Assembly (NCBI GenBank): GCA_965115915.1
Contig: OZ220483.1
Location: 1,984,001 to 2,048,000, forward strand
DNA: 64,000 nucleotides
Direction of reading: 5' to 3'
Source of the DNA: G965115915 sp965115915
GTDB lineage: Bacteria; Pseudomonadota; Gammaproteobacteria; Eutrophobiales; Eutrophobiaceae
The position numbers were made by a program, and so were the translations under genes. Position 1 is the first letter of the stretch. Each line of letters begins with the position of its first letter. This document shows, in pieces, positions 29,707-37,136 of the stretch. The notes beneath the pieces were generated by a model. It saw nothing but the letters and a program-made list of their open reading frames with translations, searched no databases and was not told the origin of the DNA.

Positions 29707-29794
29707 GACCCTGGGGAAAATCCGGCGCACGTGCCTGGCCTCCATGACCCAGGCATCTGGCGTCCGTGCATACGGTTCCTTATGCCTTGCCTGA

Positions 29795-30682
29795 ATGCCT
29801 CTTGATGAGACACGCATAAACAAGCATCTTGGGCAGCAAACCTGCCGCAGGGTGCTGGTACAGCGGTCACTTGATTCCACCAATGGTCGTCTGCTGGAAC
29901 TCTCGCGGCATACGAATACACACCGCGTGGCAGTGTTGGCCGAGCAACAGAGCGCAGGCCGTGGTCGCCACAACCGCCGCTGGCATTCCCCGCCCGAGGC
30001 CGGTCTCTATTTGTCGTACGGCTGGTGCCCAAAAAGTTCCCACATCACCAGATACCTGGAATTGCTTCCTCTGCTGAGCGGGTCCAGTGTGTTACGTGCC
30101 CTGAACCATCTTGCTCCCGGACAGATAGGACTGAAATGGCCTAACGATCTGGTGACAGAAGACGGCAAGCTGGGCGGCGTCCTGATAGAAACGCGGACCG
30201 CGAAACAGGGTATGCAAACAGTCTGTGTCGGAGTAGGCATCAATAGACAGTTGCCAGTGACGGCACGGAAACAGATTGAGCAGCCAACAACCGACCTGCA
30301 GCAACTGCTTGGGAGACCACCCCCCTCATTGAATCGGCTGGCCGCCATGGTGCTGAGCGCACTGGACCGGCTATTACAGCAACTGGACTCTGGCACCACC
30401 GCAGGGCTACTGGAAGAATGGCGGCTACATGATCGCTATCGCGGAAGACTCTGCGAACTGCGGCTTCCTGGTGGGAGCCTTTTCGGCATCGCCGAGGGTG
30501 TGGATGAACGCGGGCGGCTGATGCTCTCCGTTCCCCGGGAGGTGTGCGAGGTGCAACATTCACTGTGGACAGGATTTGCCCAGGCGTCCCAACAAATCCG
30601 ACCGGTCTATTCTTCGCAAACTCCGGGAGCAAACTGCATCCTGCTATTTTCGCATGGGCAATTGAGTCTCCGAAGCTCTTGA
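29795..30682 (+). CDS. birA: Biotin-protein ligase, catalytic form without HTH
   Basis: The enzyme activates biotin to biotinyl-AMP and attaches it to the biotin carboxyl carrier protein. The 295-residue product has the catalytic core: SLDSTNGRLLEL, the biotinyl-AMP loop AGRGRHNRRWHSPP, GLYLSYGW, LKWPNDLV and KLGGVLIETR, and GVGINRQLP. The N-terminal helix-turn-helix of E. coli BirA is absent, so it should not act as the repressor of biotin genes. The C-terminal SH3-like domain follows (GIAEGVDERGRLML). The last 40 or so residues are low in similarity to the family. Its stop overlaps the coaX TTG start (TTGA). No strong Shine-Dalgarno is visible before the ATG. Confidence 0.93.
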   Translation: MPLDETRINKHLGQQTCRRVLVQRSLDSTNGRLLELSRHTNTHRVAVLAEQQSAGRGRHNRRWHSPPEAGLYLSYGWCPKSSHITRYLELLPLLSGSSVLRALNHLAPGQIGLKWPNDLVTEDGKLGGVLIETRTAKQGMQTVCVGVGINRQLPVTARKQIEQPTTDLQQLLGRPPPSLNRLAAMVLSALDRLLQQLDSGTTAGLLEEWRLHDRYRGRLCELRLPGGSLFGIAEGVDERGRLMLSVPREVCEVQHSLWTGFAQASQQIRPVYSSQTPGANCILLFSHGQLSLRSS

Positions 30683-31452
30683 AATATCTGTTCGACATCG
30701 GTAATTCGCGCCTGAAGTGGGCCTGGGCAAACGACGAACACGTCTTTTACGGTGGCTCCTGTGCCCACTCGGCAGGCATCGAAACCCTGATCGGACAAAT
30801 AAAAAGGACGGGCGATGCCGACATGACACCGGACGAGTTGCTGGTCTGCTGTATTGACAATCAACCGCAGGTCCACGCTACAGCACTGCGTGCCGCCTTT
30901 GGTATAGAACCTGTTTTCGCTCAGGTCCGCAAGACCCTGTCGGGATTGACCATCGCCTATGCCGATAGCGAGGCCCTGGGCGTGGACCGCTGGCTGGGGA
31001 TGCTGGCTGCATGGAAGGAACGGCAAGGCCCGATATGCGTTGTGGATTGTGGCAGCGCCTGCACTATAGACCTCGTGGACGAACACGGCCAACATCTGGG
31101 AGGGTATATTATTCCCGGGATGACAATGATGCGTAACGCGCTGAGTCGCGATGCCGCACAGCTCCCACCATTATCAGGCCAGTCAGAGACTGCCGCACTC
31201 ACTCCCGGCCAGGACACGATTGCCTGCATGAACAATGGTGTGCTGTTGGCTACCACTGCTCTGATCGATGCGGGTATCCGTCATGCCCGGGAATGTTTCG
31301 GCCGTATGCCGGATTGTCTGCTTACCGGTGGCGATGCCTCCCGAATCGCAAACCGACTGTGCCAGCCCGTGGACGATGAACCACTACTACTGTTTCGTGG
31401 GCTACGCCTGATTACAGCGGAAGTCGCCCATGAATCGGAGGCATCGCAATGA
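30679..31452 (+). CDS. coaX: Type III pantothenate kinase
   Basis: CoaX phosphorylates pantothenate, the first step of coenzyme A synthesis. The 257-residue protein starts at TTG 30679 and reads M-KYLFDIGNSRLKWAWAND, matching the family start (phosphate-1 motif DIGNSRLKW). It contains GVDRWLGMLAA, VVDCGSACTIDLVD with the catalytic Asp, GGYIIPGMTMM and LLTGGDAS. The TTG overlaps the birA stop (TTGA), indicating coupling. The open frame extends upstream to 30544, but that part is inside birA. Its stop overlaps the next ATG (ATGA). Confidence 0.94.
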   Translation: MKYLFDIGNSRLKWAWANDEHVFYGGSCAHSAGIETLIGQIKRTGDADMTPDELLVCCIDNQPQVHATALRAAFGIEPVFAQVRKTLSGLTIAYADSEALGVDRWLGMLAAWKERQGPICVVDCGSACTIDLVDEHGQHLGGYIIPGMTMMRNALSRDAAQLPPLSGQSETAALTPGQDTIACMNNGVLLATTALIDAGIRHARECFGRMPDCLLTGGDASRIANRLCQPVDDEPLLLFRGLRLITAEVAHESEASQ

Positions 31453-32360
31453 GAGGTTTTCTAATCGTACTGCTGCTGTTGCTCAACGTGGCCTATCTGG
31501 GCCATGAAATCAGCCAGGACCGACAGATGCACAGGAGCAACAGCAAGCCGCCGCTGGCCGTGCCTGCTGATGCCGTGGAATTGATGCTGATCTCCGAGTT
31601 GAGACAGCCTCCAGAACCGCTGACTCCTCCTACCGGGCCAAAGCCGATACCAGCGCAGACAACACCTGCTGGCGAAACCGCTACCGCACAGCAAACTACA
31701 CAACACGCACCGATACATCTGGTACCGCTGGAACGGGAACACACGCCGGCCCCGGTTACAGAAATCTCTGCACTGGCGCCAGTGTCTCCTTCCTCATCGA
31801 CCCCTCCACCCGGTGATAATACCATCCCGTCACCACCCGCTTGCTTTCGTTATGGTCCGATGGAAACCGCCATGGAGCAACGCACGCTCGTCAACCGGTT
31901 GCGCATTCACATGCCTGAAAGCAGTGCCGTGCCTTGGAGTTCCGATGCCTTCGGAAGACGACTACTCATGGTGTTTCTTCCTGTCTCGGGCGGAGATAAA
32001 ACACTTCGGCAACACTACCACGAACTGCAACAGCGAGGTATACAGGACATACGCATACTGACCGACGCGAACCCTTCGCATCCGCATGGCCAAGGCATTT
32101 CACTGGGGATATTTTCCAGCAGGGACGCGGTAAACCGCCGTCTGCGTACCATCACCCGGTTGGGCTATGCGCCTGATATCGTTCCCTATACCAGCAGGCA
32201 ATCCCAATACTGGACCGATATCCGTCTGCAGAACGCGGCTATAGACCGTGCCTACGAGGGTCTGCCTTCAGACCTCAACGCAGTTCCCATCGCCTGTGAT
32301 AGTATGCAGGCTGATTTGAACCAATCCGAGACAGGCTTCCTCTCAAGCCCCGATAGTTAA
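31449..32360 (+). CDS. SPOR-like domain protein
   Basis: The 303-residue protein has an N-terminal membrane helix (FLIVLLLLLNVAYLGHEI), a long Pro/Thr/Ala-rich linker (about 35-130) and a C-terminal region with the SPOR-like pattern CFRYGPM ... LVNRLRIHMPES ... LLMVFLPVSGG ... QGISLGIFSSRDAVNRRLRTITRLGY. SPOR domains bind denuded peptidoglycan, so a periplasmic, cell-wall-associated role is likely. Proteins of this kind commonly follow coaX in gammaproteobacteria. The ATG overlaps the coaX stop by four bases. Its last codons (Pro-Asp-Ser-stop) lie inside the tRNA-Thr gene, with 14 bases of overlap. Confidence 0.85.
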   Translation: MRGFLIVLLLLLNVAYLGHEISQDRQMHRSNSKPPLAVPADAVELMLISELRQPPEPLTPPTGPKPIPAQTTPAGETATAQQTTQHAPIHLVPLEREHTPAPVTEISALAPVSPSSSTPPPGDNTIPSPPACFRYGPMETAMEQRTLVNRLRIHMPESSAVPWSSDAFGRRLLMVFLPVSGGDKTLRQHYHELQQRGIQDIRILTDANPSHPHGQGISLGIFSSRDAVNRRLRTITRLGYAPDIVPYTSRQSQYWTDIRLQNAAIDRAYEGLPSDLNAVPIACDSMQADLNQSETGFLSSPDS

Positions 32361-32417
32361 ATGGTATAACCGGTGATTTGTAATCACCTGTTGGGGGTTC
32401 GATTCCCTCTCGGGGCT
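32347..32417 (+). tRNA. tRNA-Thr (anticodon TGT)
   Basis: The cloverleaf folds fully: acceptor GCCCCGA/TCGGGGC, a short D arm (GTTA/TAAC), anticodon stem GGTGA/TCACC with loop TTTGTAA (anticodon TGT), a four-base variable region and T arm GGGGG-TTCGATT-CCCTC. It is only 71 bases to the discriminator, which is T rather than the A of E. coli tRNA-Thr, and the following bases are TCA, so CCA is not encoded. G1-C72 and C2-G71 and the TGT anticodon agree with threonyl-tRNA synthetase identity. The birA-coaX-SPOR context matches the thrU position before tufB in other gammaproteobacteria, but no further tRNAs or tufB follow. Confidence 0.9.
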
Positions 32418-32472
32418 TCATCACTGAACGGAATCTCTGTCATACGCTTGCCCTCTCTGCCCTGCTTTCACT

Positions 32473-33960
32473 CTACGCCGCATAGCTGGCAAATATGCCC
32501 ATGAAGATCAATCCCCCATACGCATTGTTACTGCGAAACGCCTTCATGTAATCCTCCGAACCTCTTTTGGACAACAGGCGAAACTGATAGAGGTTTATCA
32601 TGGCGCACCCGGCAAGGGCCAAATAGAACCAGAAACCCAGCTCCGCTCCCCTGGCAACAAGAAAAAAACCGAGATTCACCAGCAACAGGACTATGAAGAG
32701 TATCTCGCGATCCAGATCACCAAACAGTATGGCGGTGGATTTCACTCCCGCACCTACATCGTCTTCCCTATCCATCATCGCATAAAAGGTATCGTAGACC
32801 ACTGTCCACAACAAATTTGTCAGCATAAGCACCCAGGCGATCCTTGGCACATCGCCGGTTTGGGCAGCAAAAGCCATCGGTATGGACCAACCAAAACACA
32901 GGCCCAGGTAGAACTGTGGCAAATAACTTACGCGCTTCATCCACGGATAACTCGCTGCCAACAGCAACGCGACGACCGCCAGGCACTGGCTCAGATAATT
33001 CAACTGTAGCACCAGAAGCAATGCCAGAAATAACAAGACGCAGGCCAGCATAAGTGCCTCCAAAGGATTCACATTGCGGCAGGCCAGTGGCCGTCCCCTG
33101 GTTCGGCGTACCATCCGATCAATATTTCGATCCGCGATGTCATTCAGCACTACCCCACTGGAACGCATAAGAAACACCCCACAGAGAAATATCATCAGTA
33201 TGTCCGGATCGGGCATCCCTCCTGCAGCGATCCACAGTCCCCACAGAGCGGGCCATAACAGAAGAAATATCCCCACAGGCTTGTCCAGCCGCATAAGTAA
33301 ACCGTACTGCTGCATGCGATAACGGACTGCCGGCCAGTAACCGCGTGCAACGACAAGCCACTGCCGGGCACGCGCCCATAACAGCAGGCAAAGGGCCTTT
33401 GCCTGCAAGGCGAACCGGGACCAGGTATGTGCCAGAAGGCGTAATCGCTTCCCGCTTTGCTCCACACACCAGGATAGAAAACGCAGCCACTTCTCACCCT
33501 GCTCCGCAAACCAGGACAGCAGAAAACGCAACCACCTCCTACCTTGCTCCGCAAACCAGAACAGCAGAAAACGCAGCCCTTTCCCGCCCTGCTCCACACA
33601 CCAGGATAGAAAACGCAGCCACCTCCCACCTTGCTCCGAAAACCAGGACAGCAGAAAACGCAGCCCTTTCCCGCCCTGCTCCATACACCAGGATAGAAAA
33701 CGCAGCCACCTCCCTCTCTGCTCCGCAAACCAGGACAGCAGAAAACGCAGCCCTTTCCCGCCCTGCTCCGCACACCAGGCCAATAATCGGTGCCGAGCGA
33801 TTGTGCCCAACCGTCTGGCCTCAAAATACAGATACACGGCGATTCTTCTGGCGTGTGCCATTACCACGCAAAAAGCCACAGATACACGGCGCAAAAGCTG
33901 TCCGGATCGGATCTGTTCCTGCAAGTCCTGCAACCACAGCCTGAAACGCCGCCTATCCAT
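32473..33960 (-). CDS. ubiA: 4-hydroxybenzoate polyprenyltransferase UbiA with N-terminal repeat extension
   Basis: UbiA attaches the polyprenyl tail to 4-hydroxybenzoate in the inner membrane during ubiquinone synthesis. The normal core occupies about residues 216-495 of this 495-residue product: LLMRLDKPVGIFLLLWPALWGLW, the first Asp-rich motif NDIADRNID (about 273), GRPLA, LCFGWSIPMAFAA, and the second motif DTFYAMMDREDDV (about 390). The extra part is about 215 N-terminal residues. About 61-176 are eight alternating 15- and 14-residue units of the types SWCxEQGGKGLRFLL and SWFxEQGGRWLRFL. I start at ATG 33960, which overlaps the ubiC stop by eight bases; a longer open frame exists but would lie inside ubiC. 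Family members usually have about 290 residues. Confidence 0.9.
   Translation of the reverse strand: MDRRRFRLWLQDLQEQIRSGQLLRRVSVAFCVVMAHARRIAVYLYFEARRLGTIARHRLLAWCAEQGGKGLRFLLSWFAEQRGRWLRFLSWCMEQGGKGLRFLLSWFSEQGGRWLRFLSWCVEQGGKGLRFLLFWFAEQGRRWLRFLLSWFAEQGEKWLRFLSWCVEQSGKRLRLLAHTWSRFALQAKALCLLLWARARQWLVVARGYWPAVRYRMQQYGLLMRLDKPVGIFLLLWPALWGLWIAAGGMPDPDILMIFLCGVFLMRSSGVVLNDIADRNIDRMVRRTRGRPLACRNVNPLEALMLACVLLFLALLLVLQLNYLSQCLAVVALLLAASYPWMKRVSYLPQFYLGLCFGWSIPMAFAAQTGDVPRIAWVLMLTNLLWTVVYDTFYAMMDREDDVGAGVKSTAILFGDLDREILFIVLLLVNLGFFLVARGAELGFWFYLALAGCAMINLYQFRLLSKRGSEDYMKAFRSNNAYGGLIFMGIFASYAA
33445..33790 (-). repeat. 42/45-bp tandem repeats encoding the UbiA extension
   Basis: Eight imperfect units of 42 or 45 bases alternate (87-bp double unit) and encode Trp-rich amphipathic segments. 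They are conserved at DNA level, for example CAGGATAGAAAACGCAGCCA recurs several times, so the expansion is recent. All units are multiples of three. Confidence 0.9.
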
Positions 33961-34519
33961 GTGCTGTACCACAGCCGCTTTCGTGCGGGAAGTCATACAG
34001 AGCTGGCAAAAAATACTCGGTAACCAACAACGGGAACGAACGCAGTCGGAAGATCGAACGCCTTGCCCATATCGGTTCTGTGCTCCCCTCCAATTCGGGA
34101 CATGCGGCGACCAGAAAACACGGTGCTGGCAGCAGCGCGTATTCAGTCTCTTGCCTCCCACTGCCCACGGCACTGAACAGGAGTCTCCCGATCGGGAATT
34201 GCCGAAGGCGCAACAAACTGCGATTTTTGCTCGACAATGAACGTATCGGAATCACGGTATGGGCGTATACCAGTATGTCGGTACCGTGTTTCAGCAAGAC
34301 TTCTCGCAGCATGGCACGTTCCCTGTCACCCATGCAAAGGAATTGACGTTCCTGCCTGGTTGGCCGGACCCAGCGTTGACTGAGTAGTTCCAATCTCAAG
34401 CCGCCGTGACAACGGCGATCCAGATGTCGACTCAGGGAACCCCGACACAACAATATCTGTCGCATCTTTACCGGCACACACGACAGCCTTGCAAGCTTAC
34501 CGGGCCGCCACTGCATCAT
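33953..34519 (-). CDS. ubiC: Chorismate-pyruvate lyase
   Basis: UbiC splits chorismate into 4-hydroxybenzoate and pyruvate, the first committed step of ubiquinone synthesis, in the cytoplasm. The 188-residue product shows the family pattern AMLREVLLKHGTDILVYAHTVIP (with the conserved Arg), LRQFPIGRLLFSA, WARRSIFRLRSFPLLVTEYFLPAL. The N-terminal part is Arg-rich and diverged. The start is the first of two ATGs (34519 and 34516). ubiA follows with an eight-base overlap. recG ends four bases upstream, so all may be one transcript. Confidence 0.9.
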   Translation of the reverse strand: MMQWRPGKLARLSCVPVKMRQILLCRGSLSRHLDRRCHGGLRLELLSQRWVRPTRQERQFLCMGDRERAMLREVLLKHGTDILVYAHTVIPIRSLSSKNRSLLRLRQFPIGRLLFSAVGSGRQETEYALLPAPCFLVAACPELEGSTEPIWARRSIFRLRSFPLLVTEYFLPALYDFPHESGCGTAHG

Positions 34520-34523
34520 CGGC

Positions 34524-36626
34524 TTAGAGATTGCTGAACGTGGCGGGTTTCCCCAACCAGCGATGTATCAATGGTTCCACCAGATCCGGCCGCTGTTTCA
34601 GCAGGCGTTGACTGAGCTTGCGTAGATGCGGAAGCAGCGGGCCATCTCTGCCCAAATCGGCAAATCGCATGTCCGGCAGACCTGTCTGTTTTATGCCAAG
34701 CAACTCGCCCGCACCACGCAACTCCAGATCCTTTTCCGCTATCTCAAATCCATTCCCGCTCCGGCGCAGAATATCCAATCGTTGGCGCGCAATGTCCCCC
34801 AACGGTTTCTGATACATCAGCACACAGGTACTCCGTTCCGCGCCTCGTCCGACCCGGCCGCGCAACTGATGCAACTGTGCCAAACCCAGTCGTTCCGCAT
34901 TATCAATGATCATCAAGTTCGCATTAGGGACATCCACCCCGACTTCTATGACGGTGGTTGCAACCAGAATGTCATATTCCCCGGATTTGAAACGCTGCAT
35001 CTGGCATTCCTTCTCCCCTCGATTCATACGCCCGTGCACCATACCGATATGCAATTCCGGGAATCTGTCGCTTAATAGAGCACAGGTATCATGCACCGTC
35101 TCCAGTTCCAGCTTATCGGATTCATCGATCAATGGACATACCCAGTATGCCTGCCGGAACTGTTCATGGGAAGCAACTATGCGCTGCATTACCTCAGCGC
35201 GCCTCTCGTTGCTGATAACCACCGTCTGCACAGGTTTCCTGCCTGGAGGAAGTCTATCAATCACAGAACAATCGAGATCTGCATACAGACTCAGGGTCAA
35301 AGTACGTGGTATCGGTGTGGCAGTCATAATGAGTTGATGTGGAAACCGATCTCCTGACAAACCCTTTTGCATCAGCAACGTCCTCTGTTGTACTCCGAAG
35401 CGATGCTGTTCATCAATGATTACCAGGCCCAGACAACCAAACTTGACCTGATCCTGGAACAAGGCATGGGTACCAATCGCAAGCAGTGGTCGCGTATCGG
35501 CCAGTGCCTCAAGCACCGATTTGCGATCACCGCCACGCACCGCACCAGACAGCAGCAAAGGTTTTATTCCAAGTGGTTCCAACAGTCGAGAAAGATTCTG
35601 GTGATGCTGCTCCGACAACAGTTCCGTGGGCGCAAGCAATGCCACCTGGCAACCGCTGTCTATCGCATGCAGTGCGCCGAGTGTAGCAACAATGGTTTTT
35701 CCACAACCAACATCCCCTTGCAACAGGCGCATCATCGGTTGATCTCGCTGTAGATCACTGCATATCTCCTGCCATGCCTGGTGCTGAGCCACAGTCAGCC
35801 GGAACGGCAACCGCTTTATCAGTTCTCGGACCGAGGGGGGTTGTGCCACAAATCGCGGCGCGTTTCGATGCTGATACTGCCGACGGATGTATGTCAAACT
35901 GAGGTGGTGTGCAAGCAACTCTTCCAGAGCCAGCCGCTGCTTTGCCCGCGCCATCTGCTGCTGTATCCTGGCCGACCCGGCACCTGCAGCAGGGCGATGC
36001 ACATAGCGTACCGCATCCACAAAACTCAAGTGCAGTCCTTCCGGCAACAATGCCTCAGGAAGCAATTCCGTTTCCCGACTGTCGGCCCTTTCAAGTACCC
36101 CCAGTGCCTGCGCACTGATCTTACGGAACGCTTGCTGTCTTATCCCCTGGGTAAGGGGATAGATCGGTGTCAAAGAATCCTCCAGCGGGATATCCGGGTC
36201 GGACAATGCCTGGTACTCCGGATGTACCATCTGCAACTGACCCCTATATTCCTTCGCGGTACCGTAACAGCGTAAGGTCTTGCCCTTTACCAGAAGCCTG
36301 CGATGATACTTCGTGTGGTGAAAAAAGCGCAGCACCAGCTCACCGCTACCATCCACCAGATAACATAGCAAACTACCATGTGCCCCACGCTGCACGATGG
36401 TCTTGTGGATTGTTCCCTGCACACAAAGCTCCTGACCAGCTCGGATAGCGCCAATTTTCTGCAGCCGAGAACGGTCTATGTGTCGACTTGGGATATGCAG
36501 TAACACATCCTTGACTTGGCGTATATCAATGCGTTCCAGACACTTCGCAGACTGTGTGCCGACTCCGGGCAACATCACCACCGGTTGTTCCAGAGACAGT
36601 CGTATCCGCTCTGCCGAAGTACGCAT
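34524..36626 (-). CDS. recG: ATP-dependent DNA helicase RecG
   Basis: RecG remodels stalled forks and Holliday junctions. The 700-residue protein has the N-terminal wedge/OB domain (VQGTIHKTIVQRG...LVDGSGELVLRFFH). Helicase motifs follow: Walker A LLQGDVGCGKT, LAPTELLSEQH, the RecG-type Walker B DEQHRFGVQQR, TATPIPRTL, and in the second helicase domain VHGRMNRGEKE, ATTVIEVGVDVPNA and QLRGRVGRG. The C terminus is complete. It lies downstream of ridA (12-base gap) and upstream of ubiC. Confidence 0.98.
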   Translation of the reverse strand: MRTSAERIRLSLEQPVVMLPGVGTQSAKCLERIDIRQVKDVLLHIPSRHIDRSRLQKIGAIRAGQELCVQGTIHKTIVQRGAHGSLLCYLVDGSGELVLRFFHHTKYHRRLLVKGKTLRCYGTAKEYRGQLQMVHPEYQALSDPDIPLEDSLTPIYPLTQGIRQQAFRKISAQALGVLERADSRETELLPEALLPEGLHLSFVDAVRYVHRPAAGAGSARIQQQMARAKQRLALEELLAHHLSLTYIRRQYQHRNAPRFVAQPPSVRELIKRLPFRLTVAQHQAWQEICSDLQRDQPMMRLLQGDVGCGKTIVATLGALHAIDSGCQVALLAPTELLSEQHHQNLSRLLEPLGIKPLLLSGAVRGGDRKSVLEALADTRPLLAIGTHALFQDQVKFGCLGLVIIDEQHRFGVQQRTLLMQKGLSGDRFPHQLIMTATPIPRTLTLSLYADLDCSVIDRLPPGRKPVQTVVISNERRAEVMQRIVASHEQFRQAYWVCPLIDESDKLELETVHDTCALLSDRFPELHIGMVHGRMNRGEKECQMQRFKSGEYDILVATTVIEVGVDVPNANLMIIDNAERLGLAQLHQLRGRVGRGAERSTCVLMYQKPLGDIARQRLDILRRSGNGFEIAEKDLELRGAGELLGIKQTGLPDMRFADLGRDGPLLPHLRKLSQRLLKQRPDLVEPLIHRWLGKPATFSNL

Positions 36627-36638
36627 GGACGGAACGGA

Positions 36639-37022
36639 TCAACAGATACGCATGATGGCGTCTATCTCCACCTCCGCTTGTCGGGGCAGAGATGCCACTC
36701 CGACCGCTGCGCGTGCGGGAAAAGGTTCAGAGAAATATTCCTCCATGAGCTTGTTGACCAAGGCGAAATTTTCCATGTCTGTGAGATAAATATTCAGCTT
36801 TACAATGTCTTGAAGATTGCCTCCGGCTGCCTCCGCAACCGCGGCCAGATTTGCAAACACCTGACGGATACGTGCGCTTATGTCACCTTCGCGCATCTCC
36901 ATGCTGTCGGGACACAGTGGTATCTGGCCTGAAATATACACTGTGCCATCCACTTCGACCGCCTGCGAATAGGTCCCGATGGCCCTGGGCGCATTGGAGG
37001 CATGAATGATCTTGCGGCTCAT
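36639..37022 (-). CDS. ridA: RidA family enamine/imine deaminase
   Basis: RidA-type proteins hydrolyse reactive enamines and imines released by pyridoxal-phosphate enzymes. The 127-residue protein starts MSRKIIHASNAPRAIGTYSQAV. It has the family motifs YISGQIPLCP, RIRQVFANLAAVAEAAGG, DIVKLNIYLTDM, FPARAAVGVASLPRQAEVEIDAIM, including the conserved Arg of the active site. The ATG at 37022 was chosen because the upstream 14 codons do not fit the family. It lies between spoT and recG, where many gammaproteobacteria carry it. Confidence 0.95.
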   Translation of the reverse strand: MSRKIIHASNAPRAIGTYSQAVEVDGTVYISGQIPLCPDSMEMREGDISARIRQVFANLAAVAEAAGGNLQDIVKLNIYLTDMENFALVNKLMEEYFSEPFPARAAVGVASLPRQAEVEIDAIMRIC

Positions 37023-37136
37023 GGAACGGATTGTCTTTAGCGTCGTGAGGATCACGGATTTCACGCATCAGTGTAACAAAAGGCTACCCGATTTTCATGA
37101 CATCAAAACCCCCGGCGACTTCACACTACCGGCATT

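Noticed and set aside
33345..33944. 199-codon plus-strand open frame with RTAENA repeats
   Set aside because: It is antisense to the UbiA repeat array; its periodicity follows from the 87-bp double unit.
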